Shown here one piece after another: positions 40,288 through 49,634 of a stretch of 64,000 nucleotides of DNA. Source of the DNA: Kitasatospora aureofaciens (GTDB lineage Bacteria > Actinomycetota > Actinomycetes > Streptomycetales > Streptomycetaceae); the NCBI RefSeq assembly GCF_019192735.1, contig NZ_JAHTKP010000016.1:62001-126000 (forward strand), read 5' to 3'. The notes under the pieces were generated by a model. That model was given only the letters and a program-made list of their open reading frames with translations, was not told the DNA's origin and did not search any database. The first letter of the stretch is position 1, and the number at the start of each line of letters is the position of its first letter. The position numbers were made by a program, and so were the translations under genes.

Positions 40288-41961
40288 ATGACCGCCGGAC
40301 TGCCTGCCCCGCTCACGCCGTGGGCGGCTGCCCTCGCCGTCCTCGCGCCCGAACTCGCCGATGCCCTCGGCCCGTTGGTGCGACGCCTGGACACCCTCGT
40401 CGGCGCGCGCGAACCCATCGCCGACGCCATGGGTACCCCGGACGGCTTCGGCGGCCTCGCCCGCACTGGGCGCCCCGACCAGCTGCTGCCTTCCGAATGG
40501 CTGCTCGCCGAGGAGTTCCCGGACGAGTTCCTGCGCCGCCATGCGGAGCGCGAACTGCTGTACGCCGCCCCCGAGTTGCGGGCCGCGACCACCCGCGGCC
40601 GGGTCGTCGCCCTGGTCGACGCGGGCCCCGCCCAGGCCGGTGCCGGCCGGCTCGTCCAACTCGCCGCGCTGCTGGTGCTGCACAGTCGCGCCACCGCCCG
40701 CGGCACCGAGCTGCTGGTCGGCGTCCTCGGCGACCCGCCTGGTCGCCTGCTCGACGGGAGCATCGCCCAGTTGCTGCCGCGCTGGCTCTCCGCGCGCCGG
40801 TCGGTCGACCCCACCCCCGAGGACGTCCGGAGCGCCGAGGAGGCGCTCGACGAGGGCGACCGGGCGTGGCTGCTCACCTCCCGGCGCCTCGGCGACCTGC
40901 TCCCCGCCCGCGGGCGGGTGGTGACCAGCGAGGAGACGGGCTGGGGCCCCGACGGCGCGGCTCGGGTCACGATCCGGCTGGACGGCGGCGCCGGCGCCGA
41001 ACTGCCGCTGCCCACCGGCCGGATCGCCGTCCGGGCGCTGCGCGGCGCCGCGTTCCGGCAGCCCACCACGGTCGCCGCGCCGCTGCCCGCCAGCGGGGGA
41101 GCGCTGCCCGCGTTCACCACGGACTCCACGACGCTGCTCGCGCGCGGCCACCAGTCGTCCGTCCTACTCGCGGTGAGGCTGTCGCCCCGCATGGTGCACA
41201 TGGTGGGGAGCGTCCGGCCGCGGCGGCACGAACTCCCCGGGCAGGTGGTCGCCGCCGGACGCACCGGCCGGCGGCTGCTCGCGCTCTACGCTCAGTACGA
41301 CCGGCTGTCGCTCTACGTCAGCGGCCGAGAGATCCATGAACGCCGCCAGTACAACGTCGAGTTGGGCGACCTGGGGCTCGACCGCCCGGCGCTCGCCGAC
41401 CTCGCGAACCACCCGGTCCTGCCGTTGCTGCGGGACGGCGACGACCTGCTCGTCCCGGTGGCCGGGCACTGGCGGCGGATCGCGCCCGGCGGTCGGGTCA
41501 CCATCGACGGTCCGGTGGTGTCGACCCGGGGCGGCGAGCCGTTCCTCCGCGCGCGCGAGCCACGGCTGTTCGGCGGCGAGATCCCGCCCGGGGTGGAGGA
41601 GTGCGAGCACCTCGTGCACGGCGCCGGGATCCTCGCGTGGTCCGAGGACGGGCACGGGTGGGACATCCGCATGCCGGCGGGCGAACGCCGATTCCTCGAA
41701 CTGCCGGATGGCGGTGATGTGATCGCGGTCGCCGAGGAGAACGGAGCACCCGTCCTCATCACGTGCACCCGTAGCGCCCGCCTTGTCCGCAGCGTCCGCC
41801 AGGGCCTCGTCCGCACGCTCACCAGCTTCTCCGGCGGTGTCGCCCCGCCCGCCGTCCACCCGATCTGGCCGATGATCGCTGCCGAGCCCCGGCCGGGCCG
41901 GTTGAAGACGGGGAACGCCCTGACCGGAAAGGTCCTTCTCGCGATCAGGAGCAGCGAGTGA
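40288..41961 (+). CDS. vWA-like/beta-propeller protein of the bpX system
   Basis: A 557-aa protein. Residues about 90-150 carry a vWA-like core (TTRGRVVALVDAGPAQAGAG, then a helix and ELLVGVLGD) in which the metal-site motif DxSxS reads DAGPA, so the site is degenerate. The rest is strand-rich (SSVLLAVRLSPRMVHMVGSV, GRRLLALYAQYDRLSLYVSG), consistent with a beta-propeller. The ATG at 40288 follows GGAGGG. Its stop overlaps the GTG of the next gene. In ternary systems the vWA protein couples MoxR ATPase to the propeller recognising the target; here both seem fused. Confidence 0.6.
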   Translation: MTAGLPAPLTPWAAALAVLAPELADALGPLVRRLDTLVGAREPIADAMGTPDGFGGLARTGRPDQLLPSEWLLAEEFPDEFLRRHAERELLYAAPELRAATTRGRVVALVDAGPAQAGAGRLVQLAALLVLHSRATARGTELLVGVLGDPPGRLLDGSIAQLLPRWLSARRSVDPTPEDVRSAEEALDEGDRAWLLTSRRLGDLLPARGRVVTSEETGWGPDGAARVTIRLDGGAGAELPLPTGRIAVRALRGAAFRQPTTVAAPLPASGGALPAFTTDSTTLLARGHQSSVLLAVRLSPRMVHMVGSVRPRRHELPGQVVAAGRTGRRLLALYAQYDRLSLYVSGREIHERRQYNVELGDLGLDRPALADLANHPVLPLLRDGDDLLVPVAGHWRRIAPGGRVTIDGPVVSTRGGEPFLRAREPRLFGGEIPPGVEECEHLVHGAGILAWSEDGHGWDIRMPAGERRFLELPDGGDVIAVAEENGAPVLITCTRSARLVRSVRQGLVRTLTSFSGGVAPPAVHPIWPMIAAEPRPGRLKTGNALTGKVLLAIRSSE

Positions 41962-44654
41962 GCCTCGTCGTCAACGCCGCAGGGTTCGTCCTGGACGTGC
42001 CCGTCATCGGCACGGCCGAGGCCGCCGACCGTGTCCTCGCGGGCTGGCGGGACGGCGCCGAGCTGCGCGAACTGCCCGACGGGCGTTGGCTGTTCACGCT
42101 GCCCGAGCCGGTGGAGACGCCGGCCGACCGGGCGTCGGGGCAGCCGCTTCGGTCGGTGGGGGGCGGCCTGACGGCCGTAGGCCTGGATCAAGCGGCCGGC
42201 CTGGGTGAACTCCTGATCACTGCTGGTGGATTGACTATCCGTCATGTCATTACCGAGCTACGCCTGTTGAACCCGTCCGACTGGCTCGACCTGTCCGGGA
42301 TCACCCTGCACCGCCTCGGCGCCGTCGGCACCCCGGTGGTGTCCGAGCCCGTCCGGGAGGACGTGCCGCGGCCGCCCGCCGTGGACCTTCGCGCCGCGGC
42401 CCGCATCCCCGAAAGCACCGTCCGCGCCCGTCGACTCAACCGGGATGCGAGCTTGTCGGACGAACCGTCCGTCGGGAGCGCGGCCTGGGGTCTGATCGCC
42501 GCAGTGGTGCTCCTGGTGGTCGTGGTCTGGGCGGTCCTGATGGCCGGTCTCGTCGCCCGGCGGGGCTTCCACCTCGGGGCGTTCCTCCTGTCGGTCGGTG
42601 CCGGCTGCGCCGTGCTCCTGGGCTTCGGCCTCCGCGACCGTCGCGTCCGGCGTGTAGGCGGAACGGTCGGTGGGCGGTCCAACGCCCGGCCGAGCGCCCG
42701 GCGCACCCCCACCGGCAGCCCGCTCAGCCGCCGCCACCTCCGCTACCTGCGCGACCTCACCCGGGCGTTCGAGGAGCGCCGCTGGGAGGACGCCCTGCGC
42801 GACGCCATCCGGCTGGACGGCGGAGACACCGGCGGGCGGCCGTACTGGTTCAGCCGCCGCCTGCCCCGCCGGTTCGCCGGCCCGCTGCGGCCCACCCCGG
42901 ACCTCGGCGACCGCCCGCGCGTCGTCGGCCCGATCAGCGGGCCCACCGTCCACCGGCACCTGACCGACCTCTACCGGCAGGCCGCCGAGACCCTCGACCG
43001 CGAGGGCCGGATCGACGAGGCCGCGTTCGTCCTCGCCGACCTGCTCGGCACACCCGCCGAGGCCGTCGCCCTGCTCGACCGGCACGGCCGCACCGCCCAG
43101 GCCGCCGAACTCGCCGAAGGGCGGCGGCTCGCCCCCGACCTGGTCGTCCGCCTGTGGTGGCGGGCCGGCGAGCGCGAACGGGCCGTCCGCATCGCCCACC
43201 ACCACGCCGCCTTCGCCCCCGCCGTCGAACGGCTCACCGACACCGACCCCCGGGCCGCCCGCGACCTGCGCGCCGCCTGGGTCGAACACTGCCGCACCCT
43301 CGGCGACCGGCTCGGCGCGGTCGAGGCCGCCTGGCCCGACGAGACGTTGCGCCCGACCGTCGCAGCCGACCTGCGCGACGCCGTCGCCCTCGGCGGACCG
43401 GTCCGCGGGCGCGCCCTCGCCCACCTGCTCGCCCTCGGCGCGGGCGACGCGACGCGGGGGCTTGCCCGGACCGTCCTCGACGGGGGCGGGGAGGCCTCCG
43501 GCTGCCTCGCCCTCGCCACGGCGCTGGCCGACCTGCCCGCTGCGGACCCGGCCGCCGACCGTGAGCTGACCACCGCGGCCCTCCGTGCCGCTGTCCGGGC
43601 GGGCGGGTTCGACGGCTCGCATGACGTGCGCACCGAACGTGCCCTCTACGAGCGGCTGTTGAAGCGTGCCGACCCGCTCGCCGGAGCCGATCTGCTGCGC
43701 CCGCGTCGCAGCGCGCGCCCCGTCGGCGAGGGCCCCGTCGGCGAGGCGCCGGTCATCACCGCCGCCGACCGGCCCGGCACGCTCCCCGTGCGGGACGCCG
43801 CGCGGCTCGACTCGGGCGCGGTCCTGGTCGCCTGCGGCCAGGCCGGGGTGCGGTTGCTCGCCCCGGACGGCCGGACCCGCGTGCGCTGGGACGTGCCCGC
43901 CGACCAGCTGGTCCTCGCCGACCACGGGGGCACGGCGCTCCTGGTCGCCCGCTACGGCGAGGTCCACGAGATCGTGCACCTGGACCTTGCGACCCGGGCC
44001 GTCCGCCCCTGGACAGCGTTGCGGGTGCGGGAGATCGTCCCGTCCTTCGACGGGCGCCTCCTGATCACCGTCGACGAGGACGGCATCACCGTGCTGGATA
44101 CCCACACCCCGCGACCCACCGCCGTCTGGCGCGAACTCGGCGGCGGGCAACGGACCTTGGGTCGCATCGCCCGCTCGTCGGCCGGCTGCACGGCCGTCGT
44201 GCAGACCCGGGCGGAGGGGCGGATGGCGGGGATGACGGAGCTGTGGCACTGGGACCAGCCCGGCTGGGAACTGCGCTCCCGCCACGCCCTGAACCCGGCG
44301 GATGCCGCCGACGCGGTGACACTCGCCGACGGCCGCCTGCTCGGCAGCGGGCCGGCAGGGCTCCGCTGGACGGGCGAGAAGTCGGCCGCCGACCTGCCCG
44401 TCGACGGTGAGGGCGCGCTGCACAGCGACGCCGCCTGGTGGGCATTCACGCACCACGAAGCCGGCGCCCAGGTGACCGCCGGTACCGGCACCACCCCGGC
44501 CTTCACCGCCCTCTTCCCGGGCGCCGACGCCGGGCCGGTCGGCATCCGCCACCACGGCGGCGCCGTCACCCTGTGGCACCACAGCGGCCGAGTCCTCGCC
44601 GCCGCCCCCGACGGCGCCACCGTCCTCGCCAACCTGCGGGTGACGGCGAGCTGA
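41958..44654 (+). CDS. bpX6-type membrane-anchored beta-propeller protein
   Basis: An 898-aa protein. The N-terminus (residues 1-140; SLVVNAAGFVLDVPVIGTAE, ELRELPDGRWLFTLP, DWLDLSGITLHRL) matches the bpX6 domain. Two membrane helices lie at about 175-220 (LIAAVVLLVVVVWAVLMAGLVARR, GAFLLSVGAGCAVLLGF). A helical repeat region follows (AAETLDREGRIDEAAFVLADLLGTPAEAV, TPR-like). The C-terminal 350 residues are propeller blades (SGAVLVACGQAGVRLLAPDG, VDEDGITVLDTHTP, LWHHSGRVLAAAPDG). It overlaps the previous gene by GTGA. It probably anchors the MoxR system at the membrane and presents the sensor propeller. Confidence 0.72.
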   Translation: MSLVVNAAGFVLDVPVIGTAEAADRVLAGWRDGAELRELPDGRWLFTLPEPVETPADRASGQPLRSVGGGLTAVGLDQAAGLGELLITAGGLTIRHVITELRLLNPSDWLDLSGITLHRLGAVGTPVVSEPVREDVPRPPAVDLRAAARIPESTVRARRLNRDASLSDEPSVGSAAWGLIAAVVLLVVVVWAVLMAGLVARRGFHLGAFLLSVGAGCAVLLGFGLRDRRVRRVGGTVGGRSNARPSARRTPTGSPLSRRHLRYLRDLTRAFEERRWEDALRDAIRLDGGDTGGRPYWFSRRLPRRFAGPLRPTPDLGDRPRVVGPISGPTVHRHLTDLYRQAAETLDREGRIDEAAFVLADLLGTPAEAVALLDRHGRTAQAAELAEGRRLAPDLVVRLWWRAGERERAVRIAHHHAAFAPAVERLTDTDPRAARDLRAAWVEHCRTLGDRLGAVEAAWPDETLRPTVAADLRDAVALGGPVRGRALAHLLALGAGDATRGLARTVLDGGGEASGCLALATALADLPAADPAADRELTTAALRAAVRAGGFDGSHDVRTERALYERLLKRADPLAGADLLRPRRSARPVGEGPVGEAPVITAADRPGTLPVRDAARLDSGAVLVACGQAGVRLLAPDGRTRVRWDVPADQLVLADHGGTALLVARYGEVHEIVHLDLATRAVRPWTALRVREIVPSFDGRLLITVDEDGITVLDTHTPRPTAVWRELGGGQRTLGRIARSSAGCTAVVQTRAEGRMAGMTELWHWDQPGWELRSRHALNPADAADAVTLADGRLLGSGPAGLRWTGEKSAADLPVDGEGALHSDAAWWAFTHHEAGAQVTAGTGTTPAFTALFPGADAGPVGIRHHGGAVTLWHHSGRVLAAAPDGATVLANLRVTAS

Positions 44655-44666
44655 GGAGGCAAGCAT

Positions 44667-45077
44667 GTGGCCGGTAGTGTCCTCGGCGAGGGAGATGCCG
44701 AGACCGGGGCGGTCCTGGCGGAATGCGGCGAGGGCGGTGGCGAGGCCGACCACCCCTGGCGCCCGCCGGTCGGCGGGCGGATCGCGGGCCTGGCCCACGA
44801 CGTCGTCCACGGCCTCGACATCACCGTGGCCCTGCCGCCCCGCCTCCCGCTCCCGCGCGCGACCGCGCTCCTCGGCTTGATCAGCGGCTGCAGCCTGCGC
44901 TTCTTCGGCGCGCGCCTCGACGGCGTCCGCCTCCGCGTGACCGATGCCGACTGGGGCTACGGCGAGGGCCCGGACCTCGTCGAGGCCCGGGCCCAGGTCC
45001 TGCTGCTCCTCGCCTACGGCCGCCGCGTCCCGCCCGGACTCCTCGCCGGCCCGGCTGCGGCCCGCTTCACGGCGTAA
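44667..45077 (+). pseudogene. Maleylpyruvate-isomerase-like protein, C-terminal part only
   Basis: The frame from GTG 44667 encodes 136 aa. WRPPVGGRIAGLAHDVVHGL, then DITVAL, SLRFFGARLDGVRLRVTDADWGYGEGP and LLLLAYGRRVPPGLL match the C-terminal half of mycothiol-dependent maleylpyruvate isomerase family proteins. The N-terminal DinB-like helical bundle with metal-binding His, about 100-130 residues, is missing, and only 12 bp separate it from the preceding stop. It is therefore a remnant, unless an unusual short form. It is convergent with the beta-propeller gene that follows. Confidence 0.62.
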
Positions 45078-45091
45078 GGAGCCGGAGCCGC

Positions 45092-46195
45092 CTAGAAGTT
45101 GAGGATCTGGAGGTACCCCATGCTGACGACCCGCCCGCCCGCGTAGAGGGTGTGGCCGTCGGGGCCGAGGACCATGCCGTCGACGGACTCCTCGTTGAGC
45201 GCGAGCGCCTCCTCCGGGACGACGGTGCCGGTCGCGGTGTCGACGGTGATCACCGAGGGGCCCTTCTCCATGGAGTTGTCGACGACGTAGAGGCGACGGC
45301 CGTCTGGGCTGACCCGGGGGTGGAGGAGGGAGGCGCTGCCGGGGGTGAGGGTGAGGCGGCGGGTGACGGTGTCGGTGGCGGGGTCGATCTCGTCCCCGGT
45401 GCCCGCGCCCGCGCCGTTGACGGCGAACAGGTGGCCGTTCGGGCTGAGCGTCAGGTGCGAGTCCTTCGTGGTCTCGGTGCCGGGGACCACGCGCGTCACA
45501 CTGGGCGCACCGCCGCTGGTGTCGAGGTGGAGGACGCCCGCCTCGCTGCCGATGTACAGGTCGCGGCCGTCCGGACGGACCGCCAGGTCCTCGGGGATCG
45601 CGGCGGGCAGGGGGACGGACGCGGTGAACGCTCGCTGCGCGGGGGCGAAGGCGAGCACCCGGCCGGGGGCGATGCGGCCGGCGGTCTGCGGGCCGAACTG
45701 CGACACGTAGGCGGTGCTCCCGTCCGGGCTGAGCGCGAGGCCGCCGGGCGCCCCCACGCGCCAGTCGGCCGGGCGCGGCTGGTCGGGGAGCGCGGTGGTG
45801 CCGAGGAGCGTGAGCGTGGGGACGTCGACGATGCTCAGGCTGAGGTAGTTGAGGACGTACAGGCGTGAGCCGTCGGCGCTGAGCGCGGTGTAGACGGTCC
45901 ATCGGTTGGCGCCGAGCGCGAGTTGCCCGGTGATCGCGCCGCTGCGGGTGTCGACCACCGCCAGGACGAGGTTGTCCTTGGCGTCGGCCGTGACGACGTA
46001 CGCGGTGGTGCCGTCCGGGCTGACCGTCGGGGTGGCCTGGCGGTTGCCGACGGTGATGACCGCCTCGGTGCCGCTGACCGGCCCGGCGGCCTGGGCGGTG
46101 CCGGCGGTGGCCGCGAGCAGCGTCCCGGCGGCGACGAGCGCGGCGCCCCAGCGCGCAGTGCGCGCGAGGAGCCCGTGAGCGGTGTTGACGGACAT
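45092..46195 (-). CDS. Secreted YncE-like beta-propeller protein
   Basis: A 367-aa exported protein. Residues 1-36 are a signal peptide (LLARTARWGAALVAAGTLLA then ATAGTAQAA). The rest is a seven-bladed propeller with recurring blade motifs TPTVSPDGTTAYVVTADAKDN, YTALSADGSRLYVLNYLS, GLALSPDGSTAYVSQFGPQ, LAVRPDGRDLYIGSEAG and LLHPRVSPDGRRLYVVDNSM. The SPDG-x-x-x-Y signature is that of YVTN/YncE repeats. The role in Streptomyces is unknown; binding of a peptide or cell-wall component is plausible. A GGGGGGA site precedes the ATG at 46195. Confidence 0.82.
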   Translation of the reverse strand: MSVNTAHGLLARTARWGAALVAAGTLLAATAGTAQAAGPVSGTEAVITVGNRQATPTVSPDGTTAYVVTADAKDNLVLAVVDTRSGAITGQLALGANRWTVYTALSADGSRLYVLNYLSLSIVDVPTLTLLGTTALPDQPRPADWRVGAPGGLALSPDGSTAYVSQFGPQTAGRIAPGRVLAFAPAQRAFTASVPLPAAIPEDLAVRPDGRDLYIGSEAGVLHLDTSGGAPSVTRVVPGTETTKDSHLTLSPNGHLFAVNGAGAGTGDEIDPATDTVTRRLTLTPGSASLLHPRVSPDGRRLYVVDNSMEKGPSVITVDTATGTVVPEEALALNEESVDGMVLGPDGHTLYAGGRVVSMGYLQILNF

Positions 46196-46379
46196 GGTGT
46201 CCCCCCATTCTCCGTACCGCGGGTGCGGTGCGAGGGCAGACTAGTCGACGGGGCTTGATGGAGACATGGCGTGTTTCCCGGCGAGGAGGACGGTGCGGTG
46301 CTGATCACGGACCTGGTCCGGCGTGCCGAGGAGGCGCGGCGGCCGGACTCCCTGATGGGGGCGGGTGCGTGGGGTTAGG

Positions 46380-46395
46380 GTGCAGAAACCTGCAC
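46380..46395. promoter_or_regulatory. Inverted repeat before the acyl-CoA ligase gene
   Basis: GTGCAG-AAAC-CTGCAC, a perfect 6-bp repeat ending 20 bp before the ATG. It overlaps the expected 5' untranslated region and could bind a repressor of the peptide cluster. Confidence 0.5.
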
Positions 46396-46415
46396 AAATC
46401 AAGAAGGAAGTGGCC

Positions 46416-47966
46416 ATGAATCAGCAGGAGTTCGTCAGCGCCCCCGAATTGATCCTTCGAGCCCTCGCCGCCGACCCCGCCCGCCGGGCGCTGACCACCG
46501 CCGACGGGGAGGACATCACCGCGGGCGACTTCGCCGCCGCCACCTACCGCCTCGCCCGCGAACTCGCCGACCGGGGCGCGGCGCGCGGGGTCACCGTGAC
46601 CCTGCTCACCGGCAACACCGCCGAGGCGCTGAGCGCCCGGTACGCCGCGAGCCTCGCGGGCGCGCGCCTGGTGAGCCTCTACGACGGCATGAGCGCCCCG
46701 ACGATGGCCGAGATCGTGGCGAGCGTCGACACCGGCATTCTGCTCGTGGACGCCGAACGGCAGGCGGTGGAAGCCGAGTTGGTCCCCCTGATCGACGTGC
46801 CCACGGTCCTCTCCCTCGGGCCCGTTACTGACGGCTCGGACACCGTCGGCGAGGGCACCGTCGGCGAGGACGTCATCGCCGCCTCCGCCGGACAGCCGGT
46901 CGAGCCGCCGGCCGTCCAGATCCGGCCGGACGACGACTGGGGCATCCGCCACACCGGCGGAACCACCGGCATCCCCAAGGGCATTCGCAGCCTGCACGGC
47001 CCCTACCGGAGCGTCTTCGACGTCCCGTACGCCGGCAGCGCCCCGCCCCGCTACCTCGCGTGCACCTCGCTCGCCCACCTCGCCGGCGTCTTCACCGACC
47101 TCGCGCTCTACCACGGCGGTTCCGTCGTCCTCCAGCGTGGCTTCGACGCCGGGGACGTGCTGGCCGCGATCGAGCGCGAGCGCATCACCGACACCTGGGT
47201 GCTGCCGCCCCTGCTCTACCAGCTGCTCGACCACCCGGCGATCGCCGCCACCGACCTGTCCAGCCTGGCCCGCGTCTCCTACGGAGGCTGCGCCGCCTCC
47301 CCGACCCGGGTGCGCGAGGCGCTCAAGGTGTTCGGCCCGGTCCTGGTGAGCGGCTACGGGCAGTCCGAGGCACAGAACATCTGCATCCTCGGCCCGCACG
47401 AGCACGACCGCGTCGGGCACGGCGGCCAGATCTCCGTCGGCCGCCCGCTGCCGGGCGTCGAGCTGGCCGTCCGCGCCGCCGACGGCACGGAGCTGCCGGT
47501 GGGGGAGCAGGGCGAGATCCACGTCCGCTCGGCCACCGTGATGGCCGGGTACTGGAAGCGGCCCGACCTCACCGCCGAGGTGCTGCACGACGGCTGGCTG
47601 AACACCGGGGACATCGGCTACCTCGACGAGGACGGCTACCTCTACCTCGCCGACCGGCTCAGGGACGTGATCATCGTGGTCGGCGGGCACGTCTACCCGT
47701 CCGAGGTGGAGGATCTCCTCCTCACCCACCCGGCGATCGCCCAGTGCGCGGTCTTCGGCGTCCGCGACCAGGAGGAGGTGGAGCACGTCCACGTCGCGGT
47801 CGTCGCCGCGCCGGGGCACCGGCCGGAGCTCGCGGAGGTCCGCGAGTTCGTCACGGCGCGCAAGGGCCGGATGTACGCGCCGGAGGCCCTGCACCTGGTG
47901 CCGGAGATCCCACTGACGGCGGTGGGCAAGCCGGACAAGAAGCGGCTGCGCGACGCGCTGGCGTAG
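46416..47966 (+). CDS. AMP-dependent acyl-CoA/aryl ligase
   Basis: A 516-aa adenylate-forming enzyme without a carrier domain. Motifs are GIRHTGGTTGIPKGI (A3 equivalent), SGYGQSEAQN (A5), LNTGDIGYLDEDGYLYLADR (A7), the hinge DVIIVVGGHVYPSEVEDLLL and the adenylating Lys in VGKPDKKRL. It should activate a fatty or aromatic acid as acyl-AMP and pass it to CoA or a carrier protein. Being first of the peptide cluster, it probably supplies an acyl starter. Its ribosome site is GAAGGAAG. The acid selected cannot be predicted by eye. A 331-bp gap separates it from the exporter gene. Confidence 0.85.
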   Translation: MNQQEFVSAPELILRALAADPARRALTTADGEDITAGDFAAATYRLARELADRGAARGVTVTLLTGNTAEALSARYAASLAGARLVSLYDGMSAPTMAEIVASVDTGILLVDAERQAVEAELVPLIDVPTVLSLGPVTDGSDTVGEGTVGEDVIAASAGQPVEPPAVQIRPDDDWGIRHTGGTTGIPKGIRSLHGPYRSVFDVPYAGSAPPRYLACTSLAHLAGVFTDLALYHGGSVVLQRGFDAGDVLAAIERERITDTWVLPPLLYQLLDHPAIAATDLSSLARVSYGGCAASPTRVREALKVFGPVLVSGYGQSEAQNICILGPHEHDRVGHGGQISVGRPLPGVELAVRAADGTELPVGEQGEIHVRSATVMAGYWKRPDLTAEVLHDGWLNTGDIGYLDEDGYLYLADRLRDVIIVVGGHVYPSEVEDLLLTHPAIAQCAVFGVRDQEEVEHVHVAVVAAPGHRPELAEVREFVTARKGRMYAPEALHLVPEIPLTAVGKPDKKRLRDALA

Positions 47967-48297
47967 CTCTCGGTTGCGCCGTACCACACCGACACCACAT
48001 CGAGGTGACTGAGCGTCAATATTCCGCAGGAACCGGCCAAGTTGAGCCCATCCGTCCGGTGGCTGGAAAGTGTGTGTCCGTATATCGGACGGAGGTGTGG
48101 ACGCGCCGCGCCGGCGGCGGCCGACCGCCCGGAGGGTCGGTCTCCCCTGGACAGCGGGCCGCCGGCGCGGTTTCGGGGTGTGTAAGCGGGGCGTCAACGC
48201 CGGTCCGGGGAGTGGCGGGATCGGTTCGGCGCTCGGTTCGTCCGGAAACGGACCCGGCGTTTGCCCGGTATCGAAGCGGTGGCCGAGAGTCGTACTG
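47967..48297. promoter_or_regulatory. Non-coding region before the peptide cluster core
   Basis: No gene seen. It holds an inverted repeat GTCCG-TATAT-CGGAC (48076-48090), an A/T-rich island in GC-rich DNA and so a possible operator or -10 region. This is the likely main promoter for the exporter and NRPS genes. Confidence 0.45.
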
Positions 48298-49587
48298 ATG
48301 AACGAAATCACCGAGACGCCCTCCTCCGCCCGGAGCCGCCTCCTCGGTCACCGTGACTTCCGGCTCCTGCTCTCGGGCGCCGCCGCGGCCCAGACGGGCA
48401 GTCAGGTGACCCTGGTCGCCCTCCCGTTGGCCGCGGTGGTGGTGCTGGACGCCGACCCCTTCCAGGTCGGCCTGCTGACCGCCGCCGAGACCGCCGCCTT
48501 CCTGCTGGTCGGCCTGCCCGCCGGGGCCTGGCTGGACCGGATGCGCAAACTGCCCGTGCTGATCCGCGCCGACGTGGTGCGCTGCCTGGCCGTCGGGTCG
48601 ATCCCGCCGGCCGCCGCGCTCGGCGTGCTGACGATGGCCCAGCTCTACCTGGTGGCGCTGGTCACCGGGGTGGCGACGGTCTTCTTCGACGTCGCCCACC
48701 AGTCCTTCCTCCCGTCCGTCCTGCCGCGCGAGCACCTGGTCGGCGGGAACGGGGCGCTGGAGACCGTCCGCTCCTCGGCCCAGATCGCCGGGCCGGGGCT
48801 CGGCGGCGGGCTCGTCCAGTTGCTCGGCGCGCCGCTCGCCATCGTCGCCGACGCCTGCGGGTACCTGGCCTCGGCGCTGCTGCTCGCCCGGATCCGGATC
48901 GAGGAGCCGCGGCCGGAACCGGAACCCGGACGGTCGCTGCGCGCCGAGGTGGGGGAGGGCGTGAGGTTCGTGCTCCGGCACCCGCTGCTGCGGGTGATCG
49001 CCGCCGCCACCGCCGTCTCCAACCTGTTCGCCGCCGTGCTGATGGCCGTGCAGACGGTCTTCTGGGTGCGCGTGCTGGACCTCCCGCCGGGCGCCATCGG
49101 CGTTCTGCTGTCGGCCTCCGCCGTCGGCGGCCTGGCCGGCGCGCTCTGCGCGGGGTGGCTGGCCCGGGCGGTCGGGCAGGCCCGGCTGATCTGGCTCGCC
49201 CCGCTCGTGACCGGGCCGTTCACCGTGCTGTGGCCGCTGTCCGGCGGCGGCGTCGGCGTGCTGCTGTTCGGGGTGGGCTCGGCGGTGGTGCTGTTCGGCG
49301 CGGTGGCCTACAACGTCGCGCAGGTGAGCTTCCGGCAGACCGTCTGCCCACCCGAGCTGCTCGGGCGGATGAACGCCACCATGCGCTTCCTGGTCTGGGG
49401 CACGCTGCCGCTCGGCGCACTGGCCGGGGGCGTCGTCGCGGACGCGGCCGGCCCGCGGACCGCGCTGTGGCTCTGCGCGGCGGGCTTCCTGGTCGTGCCG
49501 GTGCCGCTGCTGCTGTCGCCGCTGCGCCGGCTGCGCGAACTGCCGGTGGAGGACGTGCCCCGGGCGGCCGGGAGCCCCGCGCCCTGA
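48298..49587 (+). CDS. MFS exporter (EntS-like)
   Basis: A 429-aa transporter with about 12 hydrophobic helices (FRLLLSGAAAAQTGSQVTLVALPLAAVVVL, LLTAAETAAFLLVGLPAGAWLDR). The motif GLPAGAWLDRMRKLPVLIRADVVR is the MFS motif A equivalent. Sequence features such as ENV-like PSVLPREHLVGGNGALET are those of the EntS/MFS_3 group, which exports siderophores and macrolides. It has 12-helix length. It is placed just before the condensation-domain gene, so it probably exports the peptide and gives self-protection. The ATG at 48298 has only a weak ribosome site (GAGAG). Confidence 0.86.
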   Translation: MNEITETPSSARSRLLGHRDFRLLLSGAAAAQTGSQVTLVALPLAAVVVLDADPFQVGLLTAAETAAFLLVGLPAGAWLDRMRKLPVLIRADVVRCLAVGSIPPAAALGVLTMAQLYLVALVTGVATVFFDVAHQSFLPSVLPREHLVGGNGALETVRSSAQIAGPGLGGGLVQLLGAPLAIVADACGYLASALLLARIRIEEPRPEPEPGRSLRAEVGEGVRFVLRHPLLRVIAAATAVSNLFAAVLMAVQTVFWVRVLDLPPGAIGVLLSASAVGGLAGALCAGWLARAVGQARLIWLAPLVTGPFTVLWPLSGGGVGVLLFGVGSAVVLFGAVAYNVAQVSFRQTVCPPELLGRMNATMRFLVWGTLPLGALAGGVVADAAGPRTALWLCAAGFLVVPVPLLLSPLRRLRELPVEDVPRAAGSPAP

Positions 49588-49634
49588 ACCGAACCGCCAC
49601 GAACCGCCACCGAGACGAGACCGGAGACCGTTCC

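Noticed and set aside
42258..46208. A long minus-strand frame opposite bpX6
   Set aside because: Its only sensible product is the shadow of the bpX6 and propeller genes; codon bias is wrong.
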